Origin: Streptomyces griseoluteus | GTDB lineage: Bacteria > Actinomycetota > Actinomycetes > Streptomycetales > Streptomycetaceae | Assembly (NCBI GenBank): GCA_000717735.1 | Contig: JOBE01000057.1 | Coordinates: forward strand, 1-64,000 | DNA length: 64,000 bases | Reading direction: 5' to 3' | Shown here: in pieces, positions 1 to 8,995 of the stretch | Position numbering within the stretch: the first letter of the stretch is position 1 | How the letters are laid out: every line of letters begins with the position of its first letter | Notes under the pieces: model-generated | Told to the model about the DNA's origin: nothing | The model's database searches: none | What the model saw: only the letters and a program-made list of their open reading frames with translations | Position numbers and translations under genes: made by a program

Positions 1-38
1 CCGTTCACCCAGTCCCTGACCGCACCCCACCTCGATGA

Positions 39-296
39 CCAGCACCCCTTACCCAATCTCAACTCCGAAACGGGCATAACCTCACGTACCGCACTCTCAA
101 AGCTGGCGAGGTTCGCGAGTGGCCCGAAGGAAGTGAGTGGCTCGTCGGGGACACGATCTACAGATCAGTCACCATCTGCCGCAGAGATGCCATCACCGAA
201 ACCGGCGAGTGGCAACCCGTCTGGAAAGCGATGGAAGAACTCGCAAAACAGCACGGTGACGACAACGTGCGCCTCGTCGTGTGGTTCGACGACTGA
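39..296 (+). pseudogene. Fragment of a hypothetical protein (3' part)
   Basis: Reading frame that is open from a stop at 36-38 to TGA at 294-296. It has no ATG or GTG start in a suitable place, so the 5' part is missing or shifted out of frame; an ATG at 35 lies in another frame and runs only to a stop near 77. The translation looks like a folded protein, with evenly spaced Trp and acidic residues and the C-terminus VRLVVWFDD. Function unknown. The fragment may continue outside the window in another frame. Confidence 0.4.
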
Positions 297-1514
297 TCAG
301 GCCACTGCCACCGTGCATCGCCGCTGGACGCCCCTTGCGGATCATCTCGCGGCCCAGATGAAGATGGCGGCGCGGCGCTGTGACCTGCGGGTCAAGGGGG
401 CCGGACGGGCGGTCGTCGGTGCCGGCTACTTCTGTACAGGCCCCCGCCAGGGCCACACAGAAGAGAAGAGCCGACCTGAGGGAACCGTCGACCTCGCCCG
501 GGGGCGCCGCCGGTTCACGCACCCCGCAGCGGCGGTAACAGCCTAGTGCTCGCGCACGGCGAGGAAGATCGTTCTTGCCCAACTGGGCAAGAACCCGCTC
601 GGCCTGGTGCCGGCGTACGGCGAGAGAAGTTGGGGCGGCCCGGCGGTACTGCCCCCAGAGCGCATCTGGGCGCCGGGCCTCGCCCGCGCACGCCATATCG
701 GCGCGGGCTGGAGCCGACCCTACGGGATCAACGGAGACGCGGTCCCGGGATCGGCCGGACCACCACCGGGCGGGCCGGGGCTCGGGCGACCCGCTCGGGC
801 AGATCGGTGCGGCCGGGTCCCAGGGGACGGCGTCGTGCGGTACTCACCGTCCCAGTCTCCCCGCGCCTTGGGTGCGATCTCTCGGTTTCGTGTCAGTGCG
901 CCACCTGCACGAATACCGCCCTGTGGCAGTTAAATCGCCACGATCTCTCACACCCATGACGTGTGTGAACGCCGCCGTTATTCCCCACCCCCAGCGTCAC
1001 GGAATGGGCCATGGGGATGGCGGAGGTACGCCGTCGTCCCCATGGGGACGACACCTTCCCCGGCCGCCCGATAGCCAGCCGAGGTTCAGGGGCGGGGCGG
1101 GGCGGGCAGTCAAGGATGAGCGCAGCTCATCGCCTTGGCGACGCCGAAGGCGTCCTTAACGGCCCGGCTCGGCCCGCACACTTCGAGATCGGGCGGCCCC
1201 TCAGTCGGCACCGTCGTGTCGGGGCCAGCACGTGGGGACGAAGGAGGCCGAGATGGGGAATTACGTGAACGCTGACAAGTGCACTCCACTCGGGAACCCG
1301 ACACTGGCCTGCGCCAACGCACAGACCCTCACTGTCTCTCACTTCACTGTCACAGAACCGAGAGATCGCAGCCCCCCACCGCACCGACACCGTCGCCGTG
1401 GTCAGGGCACTGAAATCGATTGGTGCACCCCCGCTGCCCGACGGGATTATGAGCTGCCGCCGTGCCGCGCCCAGGACGGCAGTCGTTCATGTACTGCCCT
1501 GGGAGGAACCCTTT
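297..1514. other. Gene-poor stretch with a coding remnant
   Basis: No convincing complete gene. On the minus strand about 541-700 encodes a remnant with RRP-D-ALW-x-Q-x-RRAAP, AVR, QAE and LGKNDL in order. The same succession occurs at 48600-48726, next to the group II intron tail. The rest holds only shadow frames. The segment 945-975 has a weak TCACAC...GTGTGA inverted repeat of unclear meaning. Confidence 0.4.
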
Positions 1515-3104
1515 ATGCCCGTCGCACCGATAGTCCGACGCGTGCTCGGCGACGGCCCATTCTCCGAGATCGGAGAACCCGCTCTGGCCGTCGTTGACGA
1601 GCGCTCGCGTACGGTTGCTGTGGGTGGCGACCTCGGGCATGTCCAGTGGAGTGGCAGTGGGACCGCGGACTCCCGCTGGACGGGGCACCGGATCGGTGTC
1701 TACGAGCAGGACGGACTGCGGTGTCGGCACCTGGTCCGGTCTTGGTACCCCGTTCGGTCTCTCGCCTTCCACCCTGTTCTTCCCCTATTGGCCGTTGGTA
1801 CGGGGCGTTACGACGGCGGCTACTTCTTTGAAGGCGAGCTGTTGCTGATCCACCTGGATTCCGGCGACGTCGTGTCCACGTTGCAGTACCCGCGGGAGGT
1901 ATTCAGCGTGGAATGGAGCAGCGAGACGGCACTTCGTCTGGTTTTGGCGCCGTGTGACGACTGGGAGAACCCACAGGCACACGGGCAGGGGCATGCGGTC
2001 GTTGTGGCTCGCTCAGACTGGGGTGCCGTCGGGCAGGGGGCGATCGGCGCCGAGGAGCTGGCCGCCCCCGCGGGACCGGCCGTCCGGCCGGATCACAGTG
2101 CGGAGGCCCGCCGGATCCTCACGGACCTTGCGGCCTCGGCCGGTCGGCAGTGGTCCGTACGTCGGCGGGTATGGGCTGTCGAAGGTACGGAAGACGGCCG
2201 CGTGCTGGCCGCTCTGGACGGGATCCTGGCGGAGTCGTGGCTGCCATCAGGAGACCTGCAATGGGTGGTCGAGGACGAGGAAGGCGGCCGGCAGCTGGTT
2301 CTGGCCTACGACCGCGCATCGGTCTGGACTAACGCCGAACGCCGCAGCCGGCGCAAGGGAAGGCGCTGGGAGACCTCCGCACCCCGGATCGCCCGGATCG
2401 CCGTCGACACGGGGCAGGTGCTGGAGACCCTGAGTCCGGGCGGGTGCACGGTTCTCGTCGCAGGCGGCCAGGGGACGATCCTGAGGCCGTTGGACGGCCG
2501 CCGCAAGCGTCCCGAACGGCTGATGATGTTCGACCTCGACGGGCCGGTGAACGGTCCGGACGTCGGCCACTTCGACCTGTTCAATCACCCGTTCGCCGTC
2601 CGTCGCGCAAGCCGCCCGTACGTCCTGGTAGGCACTGACCCGGACAAGCCACACAGGGACAAGTGGGTCACCGCCCTTGACCACGATGGGACATTGCGGC
2701 GGCTCTTCCCACACTCCTGGGTACCGGCAGAACATCATTTCGGGGGTCCCGCAGCCGAAATCGGGCAGTCCCTGGTCTATGCCGGCGCCGTCCACCACGG
2801 CCATGGCCTCCAACATGGTGGCGCCTATGTGGTGCGGCGGTCCCTGAACGGCTCAGTACGGTGGCAGCACCGCACCGATCATCCCGCCACCGCCCTCGAC
2901 ACAGACGGACACACCGTCTACGTGGCCTACAACTCCGGCGCCCTGACAGCACTGGACGCCAACGACGGCTCGGTGCGCTGGCACACCGAACTTGAGGTTG
3001 ACGGAGCACCTACCACCGCACTGTCCCTCGCTGTGGCGCCCCAAGGACACTTGCTCATTGGGACCGTCGACGGCCGGATCCTGGAGTGCCCGCCTCGGCC
3101 GTGA
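1515..3104 (+). CDS. Beta-propeller (WD40/PQQ-like) repeat protein
   Basis: Protein of 529 residues made of irregular beta-propeller-like repeats. Early blades carry AFHPVLPLLAVGTG; the last blades resemble PQQ/pyrrolo-quinoline repeats, with GSVRWQHRTD and ALDANDGSVRWHTELE. No signal peptide is evident, so it is probably cytoplasmic. The ATG at 1515 was chosen because GGGAGGA lies just upstream; the frame stays open to an earlier start at 1398 but that part has no protein-like character. Such propellers usually act as scaffolds or sensors; no enzyme motif is seen. No operon partner: the next gene is convergent. Confidence 0.6.
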   Translation: MPVAPIVRRVLGDGPFSEIGEPALAVVDERSRTVAVGGDLGHVQWSGSGTADSRWTGHRIGVYEQDGLRCRHLVRSWYPVRSLAFHPVLPLLAVGTGRYDGGYFFEGELLLIHLDSGDVVSTLQYPREVFSVEWSSETALRLVLAPCDDWENPQAHGQGHAVVVARSDWGAVGQGAIGAEELAAPAGPAVRPDHSAEARRILTDLAASAGRQWSVRRRVWAVEGTEDGRVLAALDGILAESWLPSGDLQWVVEDEEGGRQLVLAYDRASVWTNAERRSRRKGRRWETSAPRIARIAVDTGQVLETLSPGGCTVLVAGGQGTILRPLDGRRKRPERLMMFDLDGPVNGPDVGHFDLFNHPFAVRRASRPYVLVGTDPDKPHRDKWVTALDHDGTLRRLFPHSWVPAEHHFGGPAAEIGQSLVYAGAVHHGHGLQHGGAYVVRRSLNGSVRWQHRTDHPATALDTDGHTVYVAYNSGALTALDANDGSVRWHTELEVDGAPTTALSLAVAPQGHLLIGTVDGRILECPPRP

Positions 3105-3498
3105 CCCGAGAGCACACCGGTTCCAGGCACCACCACCTCCGACCTGCGGCAACGAGGCCGAGGGCGCCAGGAGGATCTGCCTGGCCTGCCGCGGTCGGCC
3201 AGGAGCCGGTCCGAGAGTGGCGGGGTGCCGCGCCCTGCCTGGAGAGGCCGGGCGCGGCACCCAAGTATCCGGCGCCGCCTCAGGAGTGGACGCCACGTCC
3301 GCTCCTCACACACCCAGTGCAGACACGACGCCCATCAGCCGGGAGACGGCCGTACGCCGCACGTCCGGCGGCATGGGTACCAGAATCTGACCGACCGGGG
3401 CGTGTGACCGGCCGGACCGGCAGGGGGTCGGCTTCTTGCCAGTGCCGCCGGCGGCGAGTGCCTTTTTGGGCACCCGCCCGGTGATGGCCGCCTTGTTG
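3105..3498. other. Intergenic region between convergent genes
   Basis: About 390 bases between two convergent genes. I see no gene and no clear hairpin followed by a T-run, although GC-rich inverted segments near 3430-3480 could terminate transcription. Confidence 0.4.
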
Positions 3499-4359
3499 TC
3501 AGATGTATTGCTGGATCCACGCTTGACCGTCGGCGGCCGCGATGGCGAGACGCATGGCGCCTCGGGCGACGACCAGTTCCGTGGCCTGGATGCGGTCGAT
3601 GGTGCAGACGTCCCACAACTCGGGGAGGCTGTGGGCCCGCGCCGTCTCCAGTGCGGTGTCCCAGTAGCCCGAGTAGGCAAGGGTGCCGCCGGCGATCCCT
3701 ATCACGTCGGGGTTGAGGATGTTGACCAGCGAGGCGATGGCGAGTCCGAATGCCTCGCCTGCTGCATTCACCACGTGCTTCGCGCGGCGATCGCCCTGGG
3801 CAAGCGCGGCATGGATCTGCTCTGGAGGCTTGCCCAGCGCGTGCACGATCGCGGCGCCGCCGGCCACGTCGTCGAGCCGTTTGACGCCTTGAGGCGTCGG
3901 CATGGGCATGCTGCCGACCTCACCGGCCCATCCCCGCGAGCCACGAACGACTCGTCCCTCGCACAAGTAGGCCGAGCCCACTGCGGTCCCACAGAGGACC
4001 ACCACCGCGGATGAGGTCCGAGGGAGACCGGCCGTTTCCTGGGCGAGAGCGCCCCGAATATCGTTGACGAGCAACTGAGGGGCGCCATCATGGATTCCCC
4101 GCCAGCCTCTGAGCTGGGGCAGGACGTCGGAGATCTTCACCTGTCCGTGCTCCACGAGGCCAGGGACTGCGATCCCCAGCGCCGTGGGCTTCAGGAAGTT
4201 GTCGGCAAGGAATGCCTGGACGGCTGCCTCGATGTCTCCGGAACTGGTCGAGGGGCCGGTGGCCAGGCGGCGCGTGATCGGTGTCTCAAGATCCGGTCCT
4301 TCGGCCAGCATGAGCAACTTCGTGCCACCGATGTCCACGCCCACTGTTGCGTGCCGCAT
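3499..4359 (-). CDS. ROK family protein (sugar kinase-like)
   Basis: Protein of 286 residues with the N-terminal phosphate-binding signature VGVDIGGTK at residues 6-14 and the central ROK-type segment CGTAVG...GWAGEVGS. ROK proteins are glucokinase-like sugar kinases or sugar-responsive repressors. There is no N-terminal helix-turn-helix, so the kinase type is more likely. The usual GEIGH is GEVGS here, and the Cys-rich zinc motif of classical ROK glucokinases is absent, so substrate and activity are open. ATG at 4359 is preceded by GAGGTGG. No sugar transporter lies nearby. Confidence 0.8.
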   Translation of the reverse strand: MRHATVGVDIGGTKLLMLAEGPDLETPITRRLATGPSTSSGDIEAAVQAFLADNFLKPTALGIAVPGLVEHGQVKISDVLPQLRGWRGIHDGAPQLLVNDIRGALAQETAGLPRTSSAVVVLCGTAVGSAYLCEGRVVRGSRGWAGEVGSMPMPTPQGVKRLDDVAGGAAIVHALGKPPEQIHAALAQGDRRAKHVVNAAGEAFGLAIASLVNILNPDVIGIAGGTLAYSGYWDTALETARAHSLPELWDVCTIDRIQATELVVARGAMRLAIAAADGQAWIQQYI

Positions 4360-4599
4360 TGCCCCACCTCACGCGTTGCTCCCGGGGCAGCAACCTACCG
4401 TGGGGCGATCCAGGCCGCGGCGCGGTGGAGCGCGTCCGTGTACAGCCCGAGGGCCGGGTGCTCGGGCCTGCTCGGCTGAGGATGGCCAGCTCGAGGGCCC
4501 GTTCCTCAGACACCGGAACGCGGAGGCACACAGCCGCTTGAAGCGAGAGCCAGCACCTGAGAAAGGGCCTTGCCAGGTGGCCTTCTAGGCTTGTGACCT

Positions 4600-5901
4600 G
4601 TGAATCTCGATGATTTGGCATGGCATGCGAAGGGCAACGGCGGACTCCCCCAGCGGACGGTGGACGTTCTTCTGGAGCACGGTCAGCTGGAGGTGGTGAT
4701 CCGGGCGGCCGTTGAGCGGGGCGAGTGGGTCTGCGCACTGGCGGCGGTAGAGGAGTTGTGCGCGGCCGGAGAGTTCGGGCGAGCAAAGGACGTGATGGCC
4801 CCGTTCGTCGAGATCGGCTGGCAGCCAGCACGGTGGGAGACGGCCCGGATCCTGGTCCGTGCGGGACGGACGGAGGAAGGGCTGGCGCTGGTCCCCCAGG
4901 GGGAGACAGAGTCGCTGTCGGCCGAGGACTGCCGGAGCCTCGCCGAGCTGCTGGCGGAGGCGGGGCAGGTGGACAAGGCGATCGACCTGCTCGCGCCCAG
5001 GCTGGACGAGGCTGGAATGTTGCACTGCCTGGTCCGGGTGACCGAGGAGTGGGGCCGTGACGAGCGAGTGCTCGGGCTGATCCGGCCGGGACGGCCCTTT
5101 CGGGCGCGGGTCCTGGAACGGGCCGGCCGTGTGGAGGAGGCGGTCCAGACGCTTCGCGGGGCGATCGTCGTCGGTGACACCGTCATGGTGGGCACCGTCG
5201 AGGCCCTCGCCAAGCTGCTGCTGAGGCACGGGCGGATGGAGGAACTGCGTGAGCAGGCCACGGGCCCTCATGCGAGTCACACCGTGAAGTACTACGTGCG
5301 GGCGCTGCGGGAACGCGGCCGGGAGGCGGAGGCGGAGGTGCTGCTGCGGGAGTTCATCGCGGCGGAGCCGTATCCGGAGGTGTACCGCTGGCTGCTGCTC
5401 GAGCTGCTGGTCCGGCAGGGGCGGTTCGGTGATGCCGAAGAGGTCGCCCGGCCCACATACGGGTATGTGCAAAACAGCCTCCTGGAGTCCCTCGTTCACG
5501 CGCTGGTCGAGGCAGGGAAGGCGGACATGGCCCTGCGGATCGTCGAGGAGCTGGACGCGGCCGATGCGCTGGACGCCGAGAGCGACTGGGCTCTCACCAA
5601 CCGGGTCTGGCTCCTGGGCGAAGCCGGGCAGTACGAAGAGGCGCTGGCGTACGCGGCGGCCCTGCCGCCGGAGGAACAGCCCTACACGGACAGGGTCGTC
5701 GCTGGTGTCCTGGAGCGTCTCGGACGCGTCGACGAGGCGGTCGAACTGCTGCGCACGGGGGACTGGATATCGCCGTGGGAGGCGGTGGAAGTCCTCGCCC
5801 CGGCACGGGCGGGGCGCCGAAGGACTGGAAGGAATGCCGTCCTTCGCCGACGAACGGAAGACACACCGCCGGCGCTTCGAGTGGTGAGCCAGGCCTCCTG
5901 A
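4600..5901 (+). pseudogene. Helical-repeat (TPR-like) protein with C-terminal frameshift
   Basis: GTG start, giving about 400 residues of alpha-helical repeats (for example AAVEELCAAGEFGRAKDVM and DEAVELLRTGDW) like a TPR/SEL1 solenoid. After about residue 399 the zero frame gives an unnatural basic tail and stops at 5901. The +1 frame instead gives RHGRGAEGLEGMPSFADER followed by KTHRRRFEW and a stop at 5887, which looks like the true end. One extra C in the CCCC run near 5798-5801 explains this. It is either a real frameshift or a sequencing error. Function unknown. Confidence 0.6.
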
Positions 5902-6192
5902 CAGACGGCTCACTGTGCCCGGGTGGCCGCGCATGGCGAGCGAGTCGGCCGCAACCGCGGACGGGCAAGGCGCATCGCATCCAGCCCACCGGCAGGCCTT
6001 GCCATTGCTGCTCAGCGACCCTAGCGACTGTTCCCCGCAGTCGGATCCTGGCCGGCTCGCCGGGCGAACACCGGGCCAGCCTTCCTTGAGCAACGCGCGA
6101 ATCAAGCCACACCCCACCTCTCCGTACGGCTATCGCGTACAAAGACTCCTCAATGCCCTTGTCAACCCGTGACGGGTGCTGTCCGGACGGTG
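5902..6192. other. Intergenic region with a repeated sequence
   Basis: No gene seen. It holds the first copy (near 6115-6152) of a roughly 38-base repeat whose second copy is at 56023-56060. Confidence 0.4.
6115..6152. repeat. Intergenic repeat, copy 1
   Basis: The core TACGGCTATCGCGTACAAAG and its flanks recur almost unchanged at 56023-56060, 50 kb away. The core contains GTAC...GTAC with partial dyad symmetry. Both copies are intergenic and next to non-homologous genes, so this is a dispersed element, not gene duplication. Function unknown. Confidence 0.6.
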
Positions 6193-6612
6193 TTATGCAG
6201 CTGGTTCAACGCGCACCGCGACGGATCGTCTCCGAAGGTGAACCGCCAGAATCTCCATCTCGACGAGCGTGCCGATGAGACCGGTCTCGGCAAGATGCGT
6301 GGCCTGCACCCGTGCTTCACCCAGGGACAGTTCTCGCGCATGGCGGAGGGCCTGCATTACGGGAGCAAGGCGCAGCAAGTCTCCAGACAGGCGAAGCCGT
6401 GCCGCCCCGTGCACTCGCAGCAGAGCTTGTCGAATGTTCTCGGGTGTGGCGGGTCCGCTGTCCTGCTCGCACCACCCGTTCGAGCAGTCTGCGCATCGTC
6501 CTTCGGTGCCCCAGCAGAGCATGCCGTCCTCGAAGAACTGACCGACATCGCAGGTCGTGGTGCCTCCACAGACACTGCACCGGCCCGTGACCTGTGCTCC
6601 TTGCGTGATCAC
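6193..6612 (-). CDS. Small Cys-rich (zinc-ribbon-like) hypothetical protein
   Basis: Protein of 139 residues. The N-terminal half has CSVCGG, a Cys in TTTCDVG, CWGTEGRC and CSNGWC, a pattern that could bind zinc. The C-terminal half is helical, with conserved-looking Leu/Arg spacing. GTG start at 6612 with GAGGAG about 5 bases upstream. No family recognised; a small regulator or an immunity-like protein would fit, but nothing shows which. Confidence 0.6.
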   Translation of the reverse strand: MITQGAQVTGRCSVCGGTTTCDVGQFFEDGMLCWGTEGRCADCSNGWCEQDSGPATPENIRQALLRVHGAARLRLSGDLLRLAPVMQALRHARELSLGEARVQATHLAETGLIGTLVEMEILAVHLRRRSVAVRVEPAA

Positions 6613-6902
6613 CGGGGCTCCTCAGCGTCCTTGGTCCATGCTGATGGGATCTTCTCCGAGAAGTCGGCTCTCGTCGATCAGGTTTGCGCCGGCTCGGGAG
6701 CGGCCGGCTGGACGGGCTCCAGAACAGACTGCTCGGCGGGCGCATCCAAACAGGGCGTGGAATTGCTCCTTGACCCTTTCGGAACTCAGGAGGAGAGCGG
6801 TTTCAGTGTTCGATGCGTCCTGTGGATTGTGGGGTGCCCGGCCCCTGAAATTGCCTGATTGAAGAGAGAGGGAAAATCCCAAATGCTCACGGCTGATTTC
6901 CT

Positions 6903-8486
6903 CTACGCCGGCGGCCTTACCCGTCGGCCGTCCGTCTTCAACAGTCGGCGGATCGTGTCCAAGTCCAGCGCCGCGTTCGCAGCCGCATCGTGGGCCAACT
7001 CCTCGTCATCAAGGAGTACTGCCAGCCGGGACTGCGGAAGATTCGGGTGGCGCGTCGCCGCAGCCCTCACGGCAGAGTCCGGGTCCTGGGTGAGCCGCTC
7101 CACGGCTGGCGGCTCAGCTTCGGGATCGCGTGCGGCCAAGGCCCGGACATCAGGGTCCTCGTGGTCAGCAAAGGCGGCCAGTCCGTTGGTCGGGAAGTTC
7201 GGCCGGGTGGTGAGGTGGCTGCGCTCGGGGCCGGTGTACTCGAGGAAGCTGCGCAGCAGAAGGGGCGCGGGGGCGTTTGGATGGTTTTGGGCCAGCAGGA
7301 CGCGTACACCGAGGTCGTCGTCGGCGGCCAGGCGTGCGACGAGGTCCGGTGGCAGCAGGTGGTCCCTGGCTGCCTCCCGGCGCAGCAGTGGGTGGTTGGA
7401 GAGTGCGATTCGGCGGACTGTCGTGGGATCCCGGGGCACCTCGGGTGCAGGGCGGAAGACGAAGGGATGGTCCATGGGGACCTGGTAGTCGGTCTGAGCC
7501 CGTTCCTCTTCGCTCAGTTCGGGGTGGAGAGACACGGCCAGCCGGACGGCGGGGTGGGGGTCCGTCATGAGCGTGCGGCGCTCGGCCGGTCCCAGGTCCG
7601 CGCGGTACGCGACGTGCGTGCGCACGTCCGGGTCCGGATCGGCGAGGAGTGCGCGGCACTCGGCGGGTCCAAGGTCTGTGCGTTGCGCGATCCGGCCCCG
7701 TATCTCCGGATCCGCGTCGGCGGCCAGGAGGACCACCGTGTCGGGAGGGAGGGAGGGGTTCACGGCGATCATCGCCTTGTCCTCCTTGCCAGCGGGTCTG
7801 GCGAGGACGCCCTGCACCACAGCTCTGGTGAGGGGGTGGTGGAGCAGCAGGTCGGTGCGGGCGTGGCACGGTCGGTCAGGGAGCGCACTCTCCACCCACG
7901 CAGGATCCTGATAGCGAGCATGCCGCTGAGCCGTTTCCCGGACCTCGCCGTCGGGGTCTGTGAGGAGGGCGGCCCGCATGTCCGCGGACAGTGATGCCCA
8001 CGCGCCGACCCCCCAGCGGCGGACTTTCGCGATCGGGTGGGTGGGCATGGATCGGCGCAGTCTGGTGGAGATCTGCTGGTAGAAGGGACCACCCAGGAGT
8101 TCGTCGTCGTACGTGCTGATCATGTGGACGACGGCCTCGTCGGGCAGGGGCCTGGGCCGGGCGGGGGCGGCCACCCGCGGTCCCCCGGCCAGGTGGGCGC
8201 GGACGAACCACTCTGGATCGTCCAGCAGTCGAACTCGCTGGGCCGGATCGACATGGGGGTTGCGGGCGAAGAAGCTGCGGGTGTAGGTGTCGGGGTGCTC
8301 GATCACCGCGTCGACGACGGCGTCGGGCAAGATCCGGTCCCGGCACAGCACCATCCGTGCGGCAAGCGGAGCGTCAGAGAGCAGCCGCAAGAGGATGCTC
8401 TCCGGCGCGGACGGGTTGAGAGCCAGCCCGGCAAGTCGACGGGTGGGGAGATCGGCGTCCGCCCAGATCTGCTCAGGCGTAGGCAT
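6903..8486 (-). CDS. LRV/HEAT-like repeat protein
   Basis: Protein of 527 residues built of many short helical repeats with the pattern L-x-x-D-x-D-x-x-V-R-x-x-x-A-x-x-x-x-L (for example LLADPDPDVRTHVAYRADL and RLTQDPDSAVRAAATRHPNL). These resemble leucine-rich repeat variant or HEAT-like solenoids, common large cytosolic proteins in Streptomyces. ATG at 8486 gives the start MPTPEQIW; the longer frame to 8570 lacks protein-like sequence. A binding scaffold is likely; no catalytic motif is seen. Confidence 0.7.
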   Translation of the reverse strand: MPTPEQIWADADLPTRRLAGLALNPSAPESILLRLLSDAPLAARMVLCRDRILPDAVVDAVIEHPDTYTRSFFARNPHVDPAQRVRLLDDPEWFVRAHLAGGPRVAAPARPRPLPDEAVVHMISTYDDELLGGPFYQQISTRLRRSMPTHPIAKVRRWGVGAWASLSADMRAALLTDPDGEVRETAQRHARYQDPAWVESALPDRPCHARTDLLLHHPLTRAVVQGVLARPAGKEDKAMIAVNPSLPPDTVVLLAADADPEIRGRIAQRTDLGPAECRALLADPDPDVRTHVAYRADLGPAERRTLMTDPHPAVRLAVSLHPELSEEERAQTDYQVPMDHPFVFRPAPEVPRDPTTVRRIALSNHPLLRREAARDHLLPPDLVARLAADDDLGVRVLLAQNHPNAPAPLLLRSFLEYTGPERSHLTTRPNFPTNGLAAFADHEDPDVRALAARDPEAEPPAVERLTQDPDSAVRAAATRHPNLPQSRLAVLLDDEELAHDAAANAALDLDTIRRLLKTDGRRVRPPA

Positions 8487-8650
8487 GCCTTGTACCCCCA
8501 AGGTGTCAACCGGTCTCGTGCAGACTTGGTTCACGACCCTATCCGCCCTGCACAGCGACAGGCCGAGCATGCCGGCGCGGTTGCGCCGGCCGTCGCGCGC
8601 CCACTGCAGTACGGCCTCGTTGGGCCGGTTCCAGCGAGAAGCACATACAG

Positions 8651-8684
8651 CAGTGCCCCGGCCCTGATCGGGGCCGGGGCACTG
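8651..8684. terminator. Strong hairpin, possible terminator
   Basis: Perfect 14-base inverted repeat (arms 8651-8664 and 8671-8684, 6-base loop), almost entirely GC. It lies between the end of the minus-strand secreted protein gene and the next minus-strand gene, where it could stop transcription. Confidence 0.6.
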
Positions 8685-8925
8685 AGAGCGGTTCGGAAGC
8701 CACCTGTGTACAGCGCAAGCTACGAGGTCGACAGCCCGTGCTCCCCGGGGGTGCCATGGCGATCATCACCACGCAAGCGGGGCAGGAGGTGCCTGGTAGC
8801 CAGTGTCCGCGCTGCGCGAGCGGCATCCTCAAGCCACGCGTGCCCCGCAGCGGGGAGGCCGCTCACCCCGCTGAGCCGCTCGGTGATGTGCTCTTCTGGG
8901 ATGTACGTATCTGGGTGGCTCGACG

Positions 8926-8966
8926 ACGCGGGAGCTACCTGCATGAGCTGCAGGCAGCTCCCGCGT
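8926..8966 (-). terminator. Terminator hairpin after the DNRLRE/FG-GAP gene
   Basis: Inverted repeat with 17 paired bases, one mismatch and a 5-base loop (8944-8948), located 30 bases past the stop of the minus-strand gene ending at 8996. A short T-rich stretch flanks it on the plus strand. The following hairpin at 8651-8684 may act as a second stop. Confidence 0.6.
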
Positions 8967-8995
8967 TTCTTGGCGGGCCGTGCCCCAAGTTGCGG

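Noticed and set aside
4585..6117. 510-codon minus-strand frame over the helical-repeat gene
   Set aside because: Antisense shadow with Pro/Arg-rich composition; the plus-strand frame has clear helical repeats.
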